Below, piece after piece: positions 16,780 through 24,169 of a stretch of DNA of 64,000 nucleotides. Origin of the DNA: Melghirimyces algeriensis (GTDB lineage Bacteria; Bacillota; Bacilli; Thermoactinomycetales; DSM-45169). The stretch lies in assembly GCF_900182565.1 (NCBI RefSeq), contig NZ_FXTI01000002.1, positions 248,001 through 312,000 on the forward strand. The letters are read 5' to 3'. Below the pieces are notes generated by a model, which was not told the DNA's origin, ran no database searches, and saw nothing but the letters and a program-made list of their open reading frames with translations. Within the stretch, counting starts at the first letter, position 1. Every line of letters starts with the position of its first letter. A program made the position numbers and the translations under genes.

Positions 16780-17313
16780 TTATTTCGCCCTCATCTTCTC
16801 TGCAAACGGGTGATGTTGATGTTGTTCCCGCAAGAGTTGCTGGATTTTTTGTTCCGCCCGTCGGACATAGGATTGCACGGACGATTTGGAGCAGTTTAGG
16901 AGCTGGGCGGTATCCTGAAAGCTGAGTCCCTCTCCCCTGACGGCCACAAAGGCCTCATATTCCGACTTGGAAAGGCGGGTGAGCAGTTGATAGACCCAGG
17001 CGTATTTCTCCTGGTATGCGGCCCGTTCCCGCTGGCTTTCCATCCACTCCATCCGTCGGATTTCAGATTCAAACATCTGACTCCACAACACTTCCCTTTG
17101 AATTCTGGACCGATTCTCCATTCCACGGGATGGCTCCGGTTGACGCCCCTGTTCCAACCATTGAATCACCCACAACAGATCCCGTTCCATACCTTTCAAT
17201 AAACGAAGCTGCTCCTTTAACTGTTCCGGCTCTCCACGCTTCGCTTGAATCCGTTTTTGTCCCTGGCGAACCCGCTCCAAAGATCGGCAGTATTCTGCAA
17301 TCAAGTCATTCAT
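16780..17313 (-). CDS. Sigma-like late regulator (Xpf/positive-control-factor type)
   Basis: 177 residues. The N-terminal two thirds is charged and helical. The C-terminal region (about 112-160, LSKSEYEAFVAVRGEGLSFQ then DTAQLLNCSKSSVQSYVRRA) is a sigma region-4-like helix-turn-helix. This matches the layout of Xpf, the sigma-like activator of PBSX late genes in Bacillus subtilis. It would direct RNA polymerase to the tail operon. ATG at 17313 follows AGGAGGAATGGAAC. Two LexA-type boxes lie upstream. Confidence 0.8.
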   Translation of the reverse strand: MNDLIAEYCRSLERVRQGQKRIQAKRGEPEQLKEQLRLLKGMERDLLWVIQWLEQGRQPEPSRGMENRSRIQREVLWSQMFESEIRRMEWMESQRERAAYQEKYAWVYQLLTRLSKSEYEAFVAVRGEGLSFQDTAQLLNCSKSSVQSYVRRAEQKIQQLLREQHQHHPFAEKMRAK

Positions 17314-17330
17314 GTTCCATTCCTCCTATA

Positions 17331-17344
17331 CGAATATACGTTCG
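17331..17344 (-). promoter_or_regulatory. LexA-like box at the regulator promoter
   Basis: On the minus strand CGAACGTATATTCG, one mismatch from CGAAC-N4-GTTCG. It overlaps TATATT, a possible -10, and ends only a few bases before the Shine-Dalgarno of the regulator gene. Confidence 0.65.
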
Positions 17345-17400
17345 ATTTTTAAGGTAAAAAAATAACGGATCAACCTCATCAAGATGTTCTGCAAAATAAA

Positions 17401-17414
17401 CGAACATATGTTTG
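17401..17414 (-). promoter_or_regulatory. Second LexA-like box upstream of the regulator
   Basis: CGAACATATGTTTG; the core fits the Bacillus subtilis consensus CGAACRNRYGTTY. It lies about 90 bp upstream of the regulator start and 57 bp from the proximal box, spacing that would allow cooperative repression. The rest of 17415-17534 is AT-rich with no gene. Confidence 0.7.
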
Positions 17415-17534
17415 TATTATTGTACACCAAATCCATCCTAAATACAAAAAAATATTTTATTCTTTATAAATATCTATGGTATCGGTTGGAGAACAGCAGC
17501 AAGGATAAAGCAAAACTAGGAGCAAAGATATCGT

Positions 17535-17584
17535 TTATCAAACTCTTAACCTATGCTATAATCCATTACAGACTGATCGGTCTG
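17535..17584 (+). promoter_or_regulatory. Promoter and operator of the TetR gene
   Basis: TTATCA (17535-17540) and TATAAT (17557-17562) are 16 nt apart. CAGACTGATCGGTCTG (17569-17584) covers the expected start site and is nearly identical to a palindrome before the next gene. Confidence 0.8.
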
Positions 17585-17602
17585 TTATGAGAGGTGGATG
17601 GG

Positions 17603-18196
17603 ATGTCCAAGAAGCAAACCCGACAAACCATTATTGAAAAATCCGTTCCATTGTTTAATCAGCAAGGGTTCTCCGGCGTTTCCATGTCTGACATCATGTC
17701 GGAAACCGGACTGCAAAAAGGGGGAATCTACAACCACTTTGACAGTAAGGAAACATTGGCTCTGGAAGCATTCGACCATGCCGTCAACATGGCAGAACAT
17801 TGGTTTGAAGATGTGGTCAAAGGACAACATACGGCGGAAGCGAAACTGTTCGCCTTCATCCAATCATTTCGGGAATATGTAAGAAATCCACCCGTACCAG
17901 GGGGCTGTCCCTTGGTAAATACAGCGGTGGACAGTGACGACCAACACCCAACCCTGCGGGAAAAAGCCCGCCAGGCGATGGATCGTTCACGCCAATGGCT
18001 GATTGCAATCATCCGGGATGGGATCGAGGAAGGAACCATTCGCTCAGATACAGACCCCGATGTCCTGGCGACGTTGATTACTGCCAGCTTTGAAGGAGCC
18101 CTGGTGATGAGCCGATTGTACGATGATCCCATCCACATGGATTGGATGGTGGATCACTTATGCAAACATCTACAGACCCATTTCACCACCCCATAA
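17603..18196 (+). CDS. TetR/AcrR-family transcriptional repressor
   Basis: 197 residues. The N-terminal helix-turn-helix (about 10-50) carries GFSGVSMSDIMSETGLQKGGIYNHFDSKE, the AcrR/YxaF-type signature. The C-terminal ligand domain includes PPVPGGCPLVNTAVD, seen in the TetR_C-type subgroup with a CPL motif. The ATG at 17603 is preferred over a GTG 9 nt earlier because AGGTGG is 5 nt upstream. It is expected to repress itself and the HD-domain gene through matching palindromes. The inducer is unknown. Confidence 0.9.
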   Translation: MSKKQTRQTIIEKSVPLFNQQGFSGVSMSDIMSETGLQKGGIYNHFDSKETLALEAFDHAVNMAEHWFEDVVKGQHTAEAKLFAFIQSFREYVRNPPVPGGCPLVNTAVDSDDQHPTLREKARQAMDRSRQWLIAIIRDGIEEGTIRSDTDPDVLATLITASFEGALVMSRLYDDPIHMDWMVDHLCKHLQTHFTTP

Positions 18197-18221
18197 ATGG
18201 GTCCTTTTTTTCACCCCGCAA

Positions 18222-18237
18222 CAGACCGATCGGTCTG
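18222..18237 (+). promoter_or_regulatory. TetR operator before the HD-domain gene
   Basis: CAGACCGATCGGTCTG, a perfect 16-bp palindrome differing by one base from the palindrome at 17569-17584. Confidence 0.8.
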
Positions 18238-18261
18238 AATTCATATGAAGGAGATGGGACC

Positions 18262-18837
18262 ATGAACCCTGTATTCCCCATTCCAGACAGCGAATTGGCT
18301 CAGAAAGCGACCCACTATGCCAAGGAATTGTCCTCACCTGCGCTGTTTAACCACCTCATTCGAACCTATGCGTTTGGATATGCTGTGGGTCAAAAAGCAA
18401 ATCTCACATTGGACTCCGAGTTATTTTACCTTGGCGCCGTTCTTCATGACCTTGGTCTGACGGAACCCTTTAAAGATGGAGAACGCCCGTTTGAAGTGGA
18501 GGGAGGTGCTGTTGCCCATACGTTTTTAACCAAACAGGGATATCCCATGGAAAAAGCGGATGCAGTAAAAGAAGCGATTGAGTTACATGCGTCAGTGAAA
18601 GCGGAAGAGAAACAACCCGAAATCGCCCTCGTTCACATCGGGGTGATGGTGGATGCAGGTCTTCGAATGGACAGTCTGACCGAACATGAAGTGCGGCAGA
18701 TTATTGAAGAATACCCGCGTCTGGGGATTCAACAAGCCATGATTGAGGCATTTACGTATCAAATAAAACAAAAAAATGACACCAGACTGTTGCAAATCAT
18801 TCAAGCAGTGGAACAGCATTCCCATTTCAATGATTGA
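18262..18837 (+). CDS. HD-domain hydrolase, cyanamide hydratase-like group
   Basis: 191 residues. The HD signature is present: H in NHLIRTYAFGYAVG (about 32), HD in GAVLHDLGL (about 72-73), and a later AIELHASVK and D in VMVDAGL. This spacing recalls the DDI2/cyanamide hydratase-like HD proteins of bacteria. ATG at 18262 follows GAAGGAGATGGGACC. An upstream extension of the frame overlaps the TetR gene and was rejected. The shared operator makes it a probable TetR-repressor target, perhaps for a small nitrile or other toxic compound; the substrate is not known. Confidence 0.82.
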   Translation: MNPVFPIPDSELAQKATHYAKELSSPALFNHLIRTYAFGYAVGQKANLTLDSELFYLGAVLHDLGLTEPFKDGERPFEVEGGAVAHTFLTKQGYPMEKADAVKEAIELHASVKAEEKQPEIALVHIGVMVDAGLRMDSLTEHEVRQIIEEYPRLGIQQAMIEAFTYQIKQKNDTRLLQIIQAVEQHSHFND

Positions 18838-18848
18838 TATAAAAACAA

Positions 18849-18880
18849 AAGGAGCGGGAGAGATTCCTCCCGCTCCTTCG
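18849..18880. terminator. Convergent terminator
   Basis: GGAGCGGGAG and CTCCCGCTCC stem between two convergent genes, with A-rich and T-rich flanks on opposite sides. Confidence 0.75.
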
Positions 18881-19525
18881 TTATGAACCCAATATACCGG
18901 TGATAAAAGGGTTGCTTTCCTGTTCCTGTCCAATGGTGGTCACAGGGCCATGACCGGAGTAGACCGTGGTTTCTTCAGGAAGCTCCATCAAATGATCGTG
19001 AATGGACCTTAACAGGGTCTGATGATCCCCGCCGGGAAGATCCGTCCGTCCGATCCCTCCTGCAAACAGTACATCTCCGCTAAACAATAAGGTATTCCAT
19101 CGATAGGAAACACTTCCCGGAGAGTGACCGGGCGTATGGGTGACGTCAAAGGTTTCCCCCAACAAATGTAAGGTTTCTCCTCCCTGCAACACCTTTTCCG
19201 CTGGACGGCAACTAACGGTTTCCATTCCCGGAAACAGGGTGGACCCGTTTTTCTCCGGGGAATCCAACCAATCTTCCTCCAACTGGTGAATATAAACCGG
19301 TGCCCCAAATGCCTTCCGCACTTCTTCCAAACCCCCGATATGATCAAAATGGGCGTGCGTTAAAAGAATCGCTTCCACATCCAGCTTCAACTCCTGAATC
19401 CGCTCCATCAATTTATTTGGAGAACTTCCGGGATCAATCACCACTCCTTGACCGCCTGCTTCCTTATACAGAAGATAGGCATTGGTCATCACGGGTCCGA
19501 GTACAAAACGTTCCACCTGGATCAT
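18881..19525 (-). CDS. MBL-fold hydrolase, glyoxalase II-like
   Basis: 214 residues. Metal motif THAHFDHIGG (about 56-65), distant H in TPGHSPGS, D in FSGDVLFAGGIGRTDLPGG, and final YSGHGPVTT. GRTDLPGG is typical of the YqgX-type hydroxyacylglutathione hydrolase-like proteins of Bacillales, which are distinct from beta-lactamases. ATG at 19525 follows AAGGAGGAAACGACGAT. Cytoplasmic with no signal peptide. The likely role is a thioesterase in methylglyoxal or bacillithiol-linked detoxification, inferred from family. Confidence 0.88.
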   Translation of the reverse strand: MIQVERFVLGPVMTNAYLLYKEAGGQGVVIDPGSSPNKLMERIQELKLDVEAILLTHAHFDHIGGLEEVRKAFGAPVYIHQLEEDWLDSPEKNGSTLFPGMETVSCRPAEKVLQGGETLHLLGETFDVTHTPGHSPGSVSYRWNTLLFSGDVLFAGGIGRTDLPGGDHQTLLRSIHDHLMELPEETTVYSGHGPVTTIGQEQESNPFITGILGS

Positions 19526-19679
19526 ATCGTCGTTTCCTCCTTCTTGCTCAACGTCTGTTCATCCATTGTACCAAAGATTCAGAGAGAACCAGCATAACCT
19601 TCCAACCCTTTTTATACATGGTTTTCCTGTTCATTGGTTACATTACGATTAACCATTGATTTGGAAAGGAAGATCGGCC

Positions 19680-20249
19680 ATGATCCGGATTTTTTCCCTG
19701 TTAATTGCCATCACCCTTTTGGTTGGATGTCAACCGGCCAACCAATCACCGGCCAACGAGTCCGCACCCCCTCCGGGAGTTTCCAAAATGGAGCGGGTAA
19801 AACAAACCGCCCCCAAACCCCGTCACACGGACAACAACCAGGCGATCGCCCGGCGCATGACGGAGATTGCGACGCAAATGCCCCAGGTAGAAAGTGCTAC
19901 CTCCATCGTCTTGGGGCGGTACACGCTGGTGGGAATCAACCTCGATCCCACCTTGGACAGGGGTCGTGCCGGAACCATAAAGTATTCCGTTGCCCAAGCG
20001 TTGCATGAGGACCCTCAGGGAGCCAATGCTCTGGTAACAGCTGATCCTGATTTGGTACAGCGTATACGTGAACTGGCTGATCATATCAACAAGGGGAGAC
20101 CGATTTCCGGATTGGCGGATGAATTGGCAGATATTGCCGGGCGAATCTCACCGCAACCATCCAAACAAACCCCTAAAAATGAAGAACCCCCTTCTCCAAC
20201 CGATCAGGAAAGAATGAATCAAACCCGCAATCCAAAGCCGGCCAGATAA
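19680..20249 (+). CDS. YhcN/YlaJ-family sporulation lipoprotein
   Basis: 189 residues. Signal peptide with lipobox LLVGC (Cys at about residue 17), then a Pro-rich linker and the family domain: RMTEIATQMPQVESATSIVLGRYTLVGINLDP and ALHEDPQGANALVTADPDL. The C terminus is low complexity (QPSKQTPKNEEPPSP). ATG at 19680 follows GGAAAGGAAGATCGGCC. Such proteins sit in forespore or spore membranes and help germination. The neighbouring ylaI/ylaH-like genes match the Bacillus yla cluster, so this is probably the YlaJ counterpart. Confidence 0.88.
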   Translation: MIRIFSLLIAITLLVGCQPANQSPANESAPPPGVSKMERVKQTAPKPRHTDNNQAIARRMTEIATQMPQVESATSIVLGRYTLVGINLDPTLDRGRAGTIKYSVAQALHEDPQGANALVTADPDLVQRIRELADHINKGRPISGLADELADIAGRISPQPSKQTPKNEEPPSPTDQERMNQTRNPKPAR

Positions 20250-20254
20250 ACAAA

Positions 20255-20283
20255 AGACCGACGGTAGATCACCGTCGGCCTCC
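20255..20283. terminator. Terminator between the lipoprotein gene and the flavin-fold gene
   Basis: GACCGACGGT-AGATC-ACCGTCGGCC hairpin between converging genes, with TTGTTT after it on the plus strand. Confidence 0.6.
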
Positions 20284-20289
20284 CTTGTT

Positions 20290-20745
20290 TCATCCTTTTT
20301 GCAATGCTTCTGTCACTTGGCGGTCCAGTTTATCTGCCGCCTCTTTATCATAGGTTTTCACATAGCCTGGTTCATCCACAATCTTGGCACCGTAAAACAT
20401 CACATCATAAACGGCATCCACATCGATTTCAATGCCGGTTAACTTAATCTGGGGCCCTTCCAAACGGTCATGTTTCACCTGGGCTTTTCCCGCGATGGAA
20501 TAGGTGGTATCGGGTCCAATCACTGTGACCGTTACTTCAGGCTTCGCTTTTACATTGGCAATCATACGGGAACGGTGTCCCACCGCCACCCGCAGTGTAT
20601 TGGCATCTGGTGCATAAACCCAAGAGACCGCATTGACAACCGGTGCCCCCGTTTCTGCATCCACCGTGGCCAACAGAACAAATTGTTCTCCTTTCAACCG
20701 ATCCAAAAGAGAATCCGGCAGTTGTCTGGAAATTTCTTCAGCCAT
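20290..20745 (-). CDS. Pyridoxamine 5'-phosphate oxidase-like FMN-binding split-barrel protein
   Basis: 151 residues. The fold is shown by FVLLATVDAETGAPVVNAVSWVYAPDANTLRVAVGHRSRM and the following VTVTVIG strand. Members bind flavin or haem, or reduce small substrates, and many are uncharacterised. Lys/Asp-rich C-terminal helix. Start ATG at 20745 follows GAGGAGAAACC. Divergent from ylaI. No specific function can be assigned. Confidence 0.82.
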   Translation of the reverse strand: MAEEISRQLPDSLLDRLKGEQFVLLATVDAETGAPVVNAVSWVYAPDANTLRVAVGHRSRMIANVKAKPEVTVTVIGPDTTYSIAGKAQVKHDRLEGPQIKLTGIEIDVDAVYDVMFYGAKIVDEPGYVKTYDKEAADKLDRQVTEALQKG

Positions 20746-20877
20746 GGTTTCTCCTCCTCATCAGAACGTTCATTTGAAAAAGCTGTGTCGTACTCCCCAT
20801 CCAGTATAGTATACTATGGGTTAATGGATTAGGGATCGTTGACTTCCCGAAACAAAAGAAAGGAACGAAGATTCTGT

Positions 20878-21054
20878 ATGAAAGCCAAATGCGCACTTTG
20901 CGATCAATCCTTTGTTCCGGACCCACTTCAAGAGAAAAAACTAAAAAAACATCCACACCGAATGTTTCTGTGTCCGGAGTGCCACGAACGGATTAAAGAG
21001 CAAACCCTAGCACGGAAAGCAATTGCCAGGGAAATGGAAAATGACAAGCCCTGA
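20878..21054 (+). CDS. ylaI: YlaI-like zinc-ribbon small protein
   Basis: 58 residues with paired cysteines CALC near the N terminus and CPEC in the middle (MFLCPECHERIKEQT), a two-knuckle zinc ribbon as in Bacillus YlaI (DUF2197). ATG at 20878 follows AAAGGAACGAAG. Together with the YlaH-like and YlaJ-like neighbours it reconstructs a yla group, although gene orientations differ here. Function unknown. Confidence 0.8.
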   Translation: MKAKCALCDQSFVPDPLQEKKLKKHPHRMFLCPECHERIKEQTLARKAIAREMENDKP

Positions 21055-21056
21055 CA

Positions 21057-21359
21057 TCAGCCTTGAGGTGGATCGCATGGAAACGATCGGTGATACTTGG
21101 GTTCCGCTTCAATCTGCAACAGAAGGTTTTCCACCTGTTCCCGATCAAACTGAAGTTGTTGCTCTTCACCCTTTTGACGATAGATCAGCCGATAGTGATC
21201 ATTCTCCCGTTGAACCTGAATCTCCTCTACTCCATGATCTTCTGTCAATATCCGCCCAAAAAACCCGGTTGTCTCCTCCGCCGATCGATCTTGAGGCCGT
21301 GCCTCCCATACCACCTTGATCTGCAACCAGTTGAACAGAGCATCCCTCAGATTCACGGT
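21057..21359 (-). CDS. Hypothetical protein (100 aa) in the yla group
   Basis: GTG at 21359 chosen because GGAGACAGAGGAACC precedes it. N-terminal helix NLRDALFNWLQIKVVWEARP, then an alternating charged beta region (VEEIQVQRENDHYRLIYRQKG) and a C-terminal helix. Cytoplasmic, acidic, no cysteine cluster. It converges with ylaI with only 2 nt between stops and follows the YlaH-like gene on the same strand. I do not recognise the family. Confidence 0.7.
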   Translation of the reverse strand, partial: TVNLRDALFNWLQIKVVWEARPQDRSAEETTGFFGRILTEDHGVEEIQVQRENDHYRLIYRQKGEEQQLQFDREQVENLLLQIEAEPKYHRSFPCDPPQG

Positions 21360-21403
21360 TCCTCTGTCTCCTTTCCCCTTTGCAGGAAACCTTTGTGGTC
21401 GGC

Positions 21404-21685
21404 TCACTCCGAGTCGGCCTTTTTTTGTGCACCTGCTCCCATTCGTATGCGAGCCAAGGCAATCATAATCAGCGTAATCACCAGAATTTCAACAATGGGA
21501 AACTGCAAGTAAAACATCACCCACAAAAGAACACATCCCAAAGCCAACACCAGATAGACAACCAACGACTTTAGTATGGGAAGTCTCCGGGCAAACGCCA
21601 CCTTGTACACAACAGCCGTCAATGCCACAATGACAAGATAGGATACAAAAGGATGGGAAATAAGCCACGCTTTGATTTCTTCCAT
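21404..21685 (-). CDS. ylaH: YlaH-like membrane protein
   Basis: 93 residues with three predicted membrane segments (about 13-30, 37-58, 62-80). The block VYKVAFARRLPILKSLVVYL matches Bacillus YlaH. ATG at 21685 follows GGAAGGAGGGGGTCGGC. Function unknown. It lies upstream of the 100-residue hypothetical gene on the same strand with a 44-nt gap, so the two may be co-transcribed. Confidence 0.85.
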   Translation of the reverse strand: MEEIKAWLISHPFVSYLVIVALTAVVYKVAFARRLPILKSLVVYLVLALGCVLLWVMFYLQFPIVEILVITLIMIALARIRMGAGAQKKADSE

Positions 21686-21701
21686 GCCGACCCCCTCCTT
21701 C

Positions 21702-22547
21702 CTAGACGGTAGACTCTTCCTGCTTCAATTGACGAAGATAACGGATTTCTTCTGCATACTCCTCTTCCTGTTCCACAGGCGTTTCCAAAACAATCGGCAG
21801 TCCCTCAAACATCTCACAACGAAGAAATTTTGCCAATGCGCTGGCGCCAATCTCTCCCTTTCCGATCTTTTCATGCCGATCCTTGCGGGAGTTGTAGGGA
21901 ACCTTGCTGTCATTGAAATGGATGGCGACGAGAGATTGGATATATCCAGTCTCCTCCATCACCTGGACCAATTGGTCAAACGTATCCTCCATCCACGCCC
22001 CTGCCGCAAAACCATGACACGTATCAAAACAGAATCCGATTTTCTCCGGGTAATCGGTCGCCTCTCGAATTGTAACCAGATCCTCTATGGTGAGTCCCAG
22101 CTCACTTCCTTGACCGGCTGTATTTTCCAGAAGCAGTTTGCAGTCTCCATCATAGTCAGATAAAATTTCATTCAAGGTTTCAATCATCCGCCGGGTGCCT
22201 GCCTCTACGCCTTCCCCTACATGCTTTCCACAGTGTACGACCGCACCCACCGCACCATAGGTATCCGCAATATGCAGATCTTCTTTGATGGAGCGAACTG
22301 TCACCTCGTGAAGATCCGATTTGGGGGTGGAAAGATTTGTGATATAAGGTGTATGGGTCACAAGAGTGATCCCATTCTCCCTTAAAAACTGAACTCCCTT
22401 TTCCGCATCAGGAACATTTATTTTTTTGGGTCGCAACGCCCTAGGGTTTTTGGTGAAAATCTGAAACGCATCCGCTCCAAGTTCTTTTGCACGCCGACAG
22501 GCTTTGGAAAACCCCTTGGCCACACTGATATGGCATCCCAGTTGCAT
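21702..22547 (-). CDS. nfo: Deoxyribonuclease IV (AP endonuclease, Nfo)
   Basis: 281 residues, TIM-barrel AP endonuclease with a tri-zinc site. Visible motifs are LGCHISVAKGF at the start, AVVHCGKHVGEG, LLLENTAGQGSELG, GFCFDTCHGFAAG and IHFNDSKVPYNSRKDRHEKIG, all of which carry the zinc His/Asp/Glu ligands. It cuts 5' of abasic sites in base-excision repair. ATG at 22547 with AGGAGGGATATTG upstream; earlier in-frame codons are less likely. Another repair enzyme, a DNA glycosylase, lies 1.5 kb upstream. Confidence 0.95.
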   Translation of the reverse strand: MQLGCHISVAKGFSKACRRAKELGADAFQIFTKNPRALRPKKINVPDAEKGVQFLRENGITLVTHTPYITNLSTPKSDLHEVTVRSIKEDLHIADTYGAVGAVVHCGKHVGEGVEAGTRRMIETLNEILSDYDGDCKLLLENTAGQGSELGLTIEDLVTIREATDYPEKIGFCFDTCHGFAAGAWMEDTFDQLVQVMEETGYIQSLVAIHFNDSKVPYNSRKDRHEKIGKGEIGASALAKFLRCEMFEGLPIVLETPVEQEEEYAEEIRYLRQLKQEESTV

Positions 22548-22565
22548 CAATATCCCTCCTGTAAC

Positions 22566-22592
22566 CAAAGAAGCGCCTTCAGCAGGCGCCTC
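22566..22592 (-). terminator. Hairpin after the GDPD gene
   Basis: GGCGCCTGCTGAAGGCGCTT hairpin followed by CTTTGG on the minus strand, between the GDPD stop and nfo start. Confidence 0.5.
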
Positions 22593-22658
22593 CTGAACCT
22601 CCTATATCATACCACTTTGCAGACATCAACAGCAACAAATGGAACTCTGGATGCTCAC

Positions 22659-23387
22659 TTACTTCTGTTGTATATCACGAAGCAACTCTACCTGATCCGT
22701 AATGATCGCGTCCACACCCAGGTTACTCAAGCGACGCATTTCTTTCTCCCGATTGACGGTGAAAGGACGCAGGGGAATGCCCATGTTATGGCAGGCGTTC
22801 ACCATCTCCTCTGACACGGTCGGCCAATAGGGATGAATCGAGTCAGCTCCTGCATGACGCGCATACGTCCACGGTTCATACAAATTGGCCATAAATAAAA
22901 TGGCCACATCCATTTCCGGGTGCATCTCTTTGACTCTTCTCAGACTGTGGTGGTTAAACGATGAGATCATCACCTTATCCGTTCTTCCAAATTGCTCTGT
23001 CCACTCCAAAACTCTCTCTTCCAAACCGGGCTCCGGATATTTATTGCTTTTCAACTCAATATTTAGCAACAAATTTTTATCGGCGGCCAATTCCAGAACT
23101 TCTTTCAAGTGCGGAATCGGTTCCCCTTGAAACTCCTCTCCAAACCAACTGCCTGCATCCAGCCGACGAAGTTCCTTCCATGTAAAATCCTTGACCCAAC
23201 CCTTTCCGTCTGTCGTCCGCTTCAATGTATAGTCATGGATGACGACAACTTCCCGGTCTTTTGTCAGATGTACATCCAACTCCAGTCCGTCGGCGCCCGC
23301 TTCAGCCGCCCGTTGAAAGGCAGCCATGGTATTCTCCGGAGCCACAGCGGAATAACCTCGGTGAGCGAATACTTGTACACGTTTCAT
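22659..23387 (-). CDS. Glycerophosphodiester phosphodiesterase
   Basis: 242 residues, PI-PLC-like barrel. Motifs: FAHRGYSAVAPENTMAAF (catalytic His and the HRG...PENT signature), GADGLELDVHLTKD, VVIHDYTLKRTTDGKG and NIELKSNKYPEPG. Hydrolyses glycerophosphodiesters from lipid turnover to glycerol-3-phosphate and alcohols. No signal peptide, so it is the cytoplasmic type. The ATG overlaps the stop of the upstream DNA glycosylase gene by 4 nt, so the two are co-translated though functionally unrelated. Confidence 0.94.
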   Translation of the reverse strand: MKRVQVFAHRGYSAVAPENTMAAFQRAAEAGADGLELDVHLTKDREVVVIHDYTLKRTTDGKGWVKDFTWKELRRLDAGSWFGEEFQGEPIPHLKEVLELAADKNLLLNIELKSNKYPEPGLEERVLEWTEQFGRTDKVMISSFNHHSLRRVKEMHPEMDVAILFMANLYEPWTYARHAGADSIHPYWPTVSEEMVNACHNMGIPLRPFTVNREKEMRRLSNLGVDAIITDQVELLRDIQQK

Positions 23388-24097
23388 TTCGTTTCCCCTT
23401 CTGTAAAATAAGAATCATTCCAGTTGCCATCTTTGTAGTATACACAACAATGGTTCATGGGGCATCCCCCGCACCGGGGATTCTTTTTTCGACAGTGTTC
23501 TTTTCCCAATTCCACCAGTAACGCATGAAACAGACGTAAATCCTTGATACATTGGAACTGGGACAAAACACTCTCCCGCACTTCGGTGTAGTTCATTTCT
23601 ATACCTCGGTAGCGAGAAAGGAACCGACGGGTGTATGTATCCCCTATAAACGCAGGCTTTTTAAACACATAGAGAAGCAACATATCTGCTGTCTCCGGAC
23701 CAATCCCTTTCATTGAAAGCAACGCGTTCCGCAAGTCGGAGGCAGGGATCTCTTCCGATACCTTTTCCACCCCGCCCTGCCGATGTAACCAGCAAGACAA
23801 ACGATAAATGGCAGCCGCTTTTGCCCGATATAAACCAGCCGGACGGACCGCTTCGACCAACACCCCTTCGGATTCCTTGCAAATCGCCTCCGGATGGTTC
23901 AATCCCTGACTCCTCAAGTTTTGGATGGCCCGATAAGCGTTCGTCCATGCGGTATTCTGCACAAGAACGCTTCCCAGCAACTTTTCAAAAGAGGAATCCA
24001 CTCCCCACCAACCTGCATTCGTCAGATGAGGTTTCCAGTTTCGTAAAGCATCCCAGATTGCTTTCCAGTCCGGAGTTTCTCTCTTTATATCTTCCAT
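23384..24097 (-). CDS. HhH-GPD DNA glycosylase, MagIII/endonuclease III-like with Fe-S cluster
   Basis: 237 residues. Helix-hairpin-helix MKGIGPETADMLLLYVFKKP followed by GDTYTRRF with the catalytic Asp. The endonuclease III lysine is replaced by Glu (GPETAD), the same replacement as in Helicobacter MagIII (GKESAD), a 3-methyladenine glycosylase. WWGVDSSFEKLLGSVLVQNTAW is also MagIII-like. The C terminus retains C-X6-C-X2-C-X5-C for a [4Fe-4S] cluster. So it is probably a monofunctional alkyl-base glycosylase without lyase activity. Co-transcribed with the GDPD gene. Confidence 0.82.
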   Translation of the reverse strand: MEDIKRETPDWKAIWDALRNWKPHLTNAGWWGVDSSFEKLLGSVLVQNTAWTNAYRAIQNLRSQGLNHPEAICKESEGVLVEAVRPAGLYRAKAAAIYRLSCWLHRQGGVEKVSEEIPASDLRNALLSMKGIGPETADMLLLYVFKKPAFIGDTYTRRFLSRYRGIEMNYTEVRESVLSQFQCIKDLRLFHALLVELGKEHCRKKNPRCGGCPMNHCCVYYKDGNWNDSYFTEGETK

Positions 24098-24169
24098 CCG
24101 TCATCTTCTCCTCTCCATGAAAGAGGAAAGACGTCCGCACCCTCTGGCACCAGACGCCTCGAAGCAATT

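Larger units (their letters stand above)
3598..17414 (-). other. Headless siphophage-tail locus, candidate SOS-induced F-type tailocin
   Basis: All tail genes run on the minus strand in canonical siphophage order: regulator, tail completion, major tail, chaperone with frameshift, tape measure, distal tail, tail tip, glycosidase, holin, amidase. There is no terminase, portal, capsid, head-tail connector, integrase, repressor or replication gene between the flanking GNAT and TetR genes. LexA-type boxes stand at the head. This gene content matches non-contractile tail bacteriocins such as Listeria monocins better than a decayed prophage, because the tail genes look intact. The killing function is inference. 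Confidence 0.75.

Noticed and set aside
3598..17414. Contractile (R-type) tailocin or PBSX-like element
   Set aside because: No sheath, baseplate spike or gpW/gpJ-type gene; the tube, Dit and hub are of siphophage type.
18881..19525. Second beta-lactamase
   Set aside because: It is MBL-fold, but has no signal peptide and carries the GRTDLPGG glyoxalase II-like motif.
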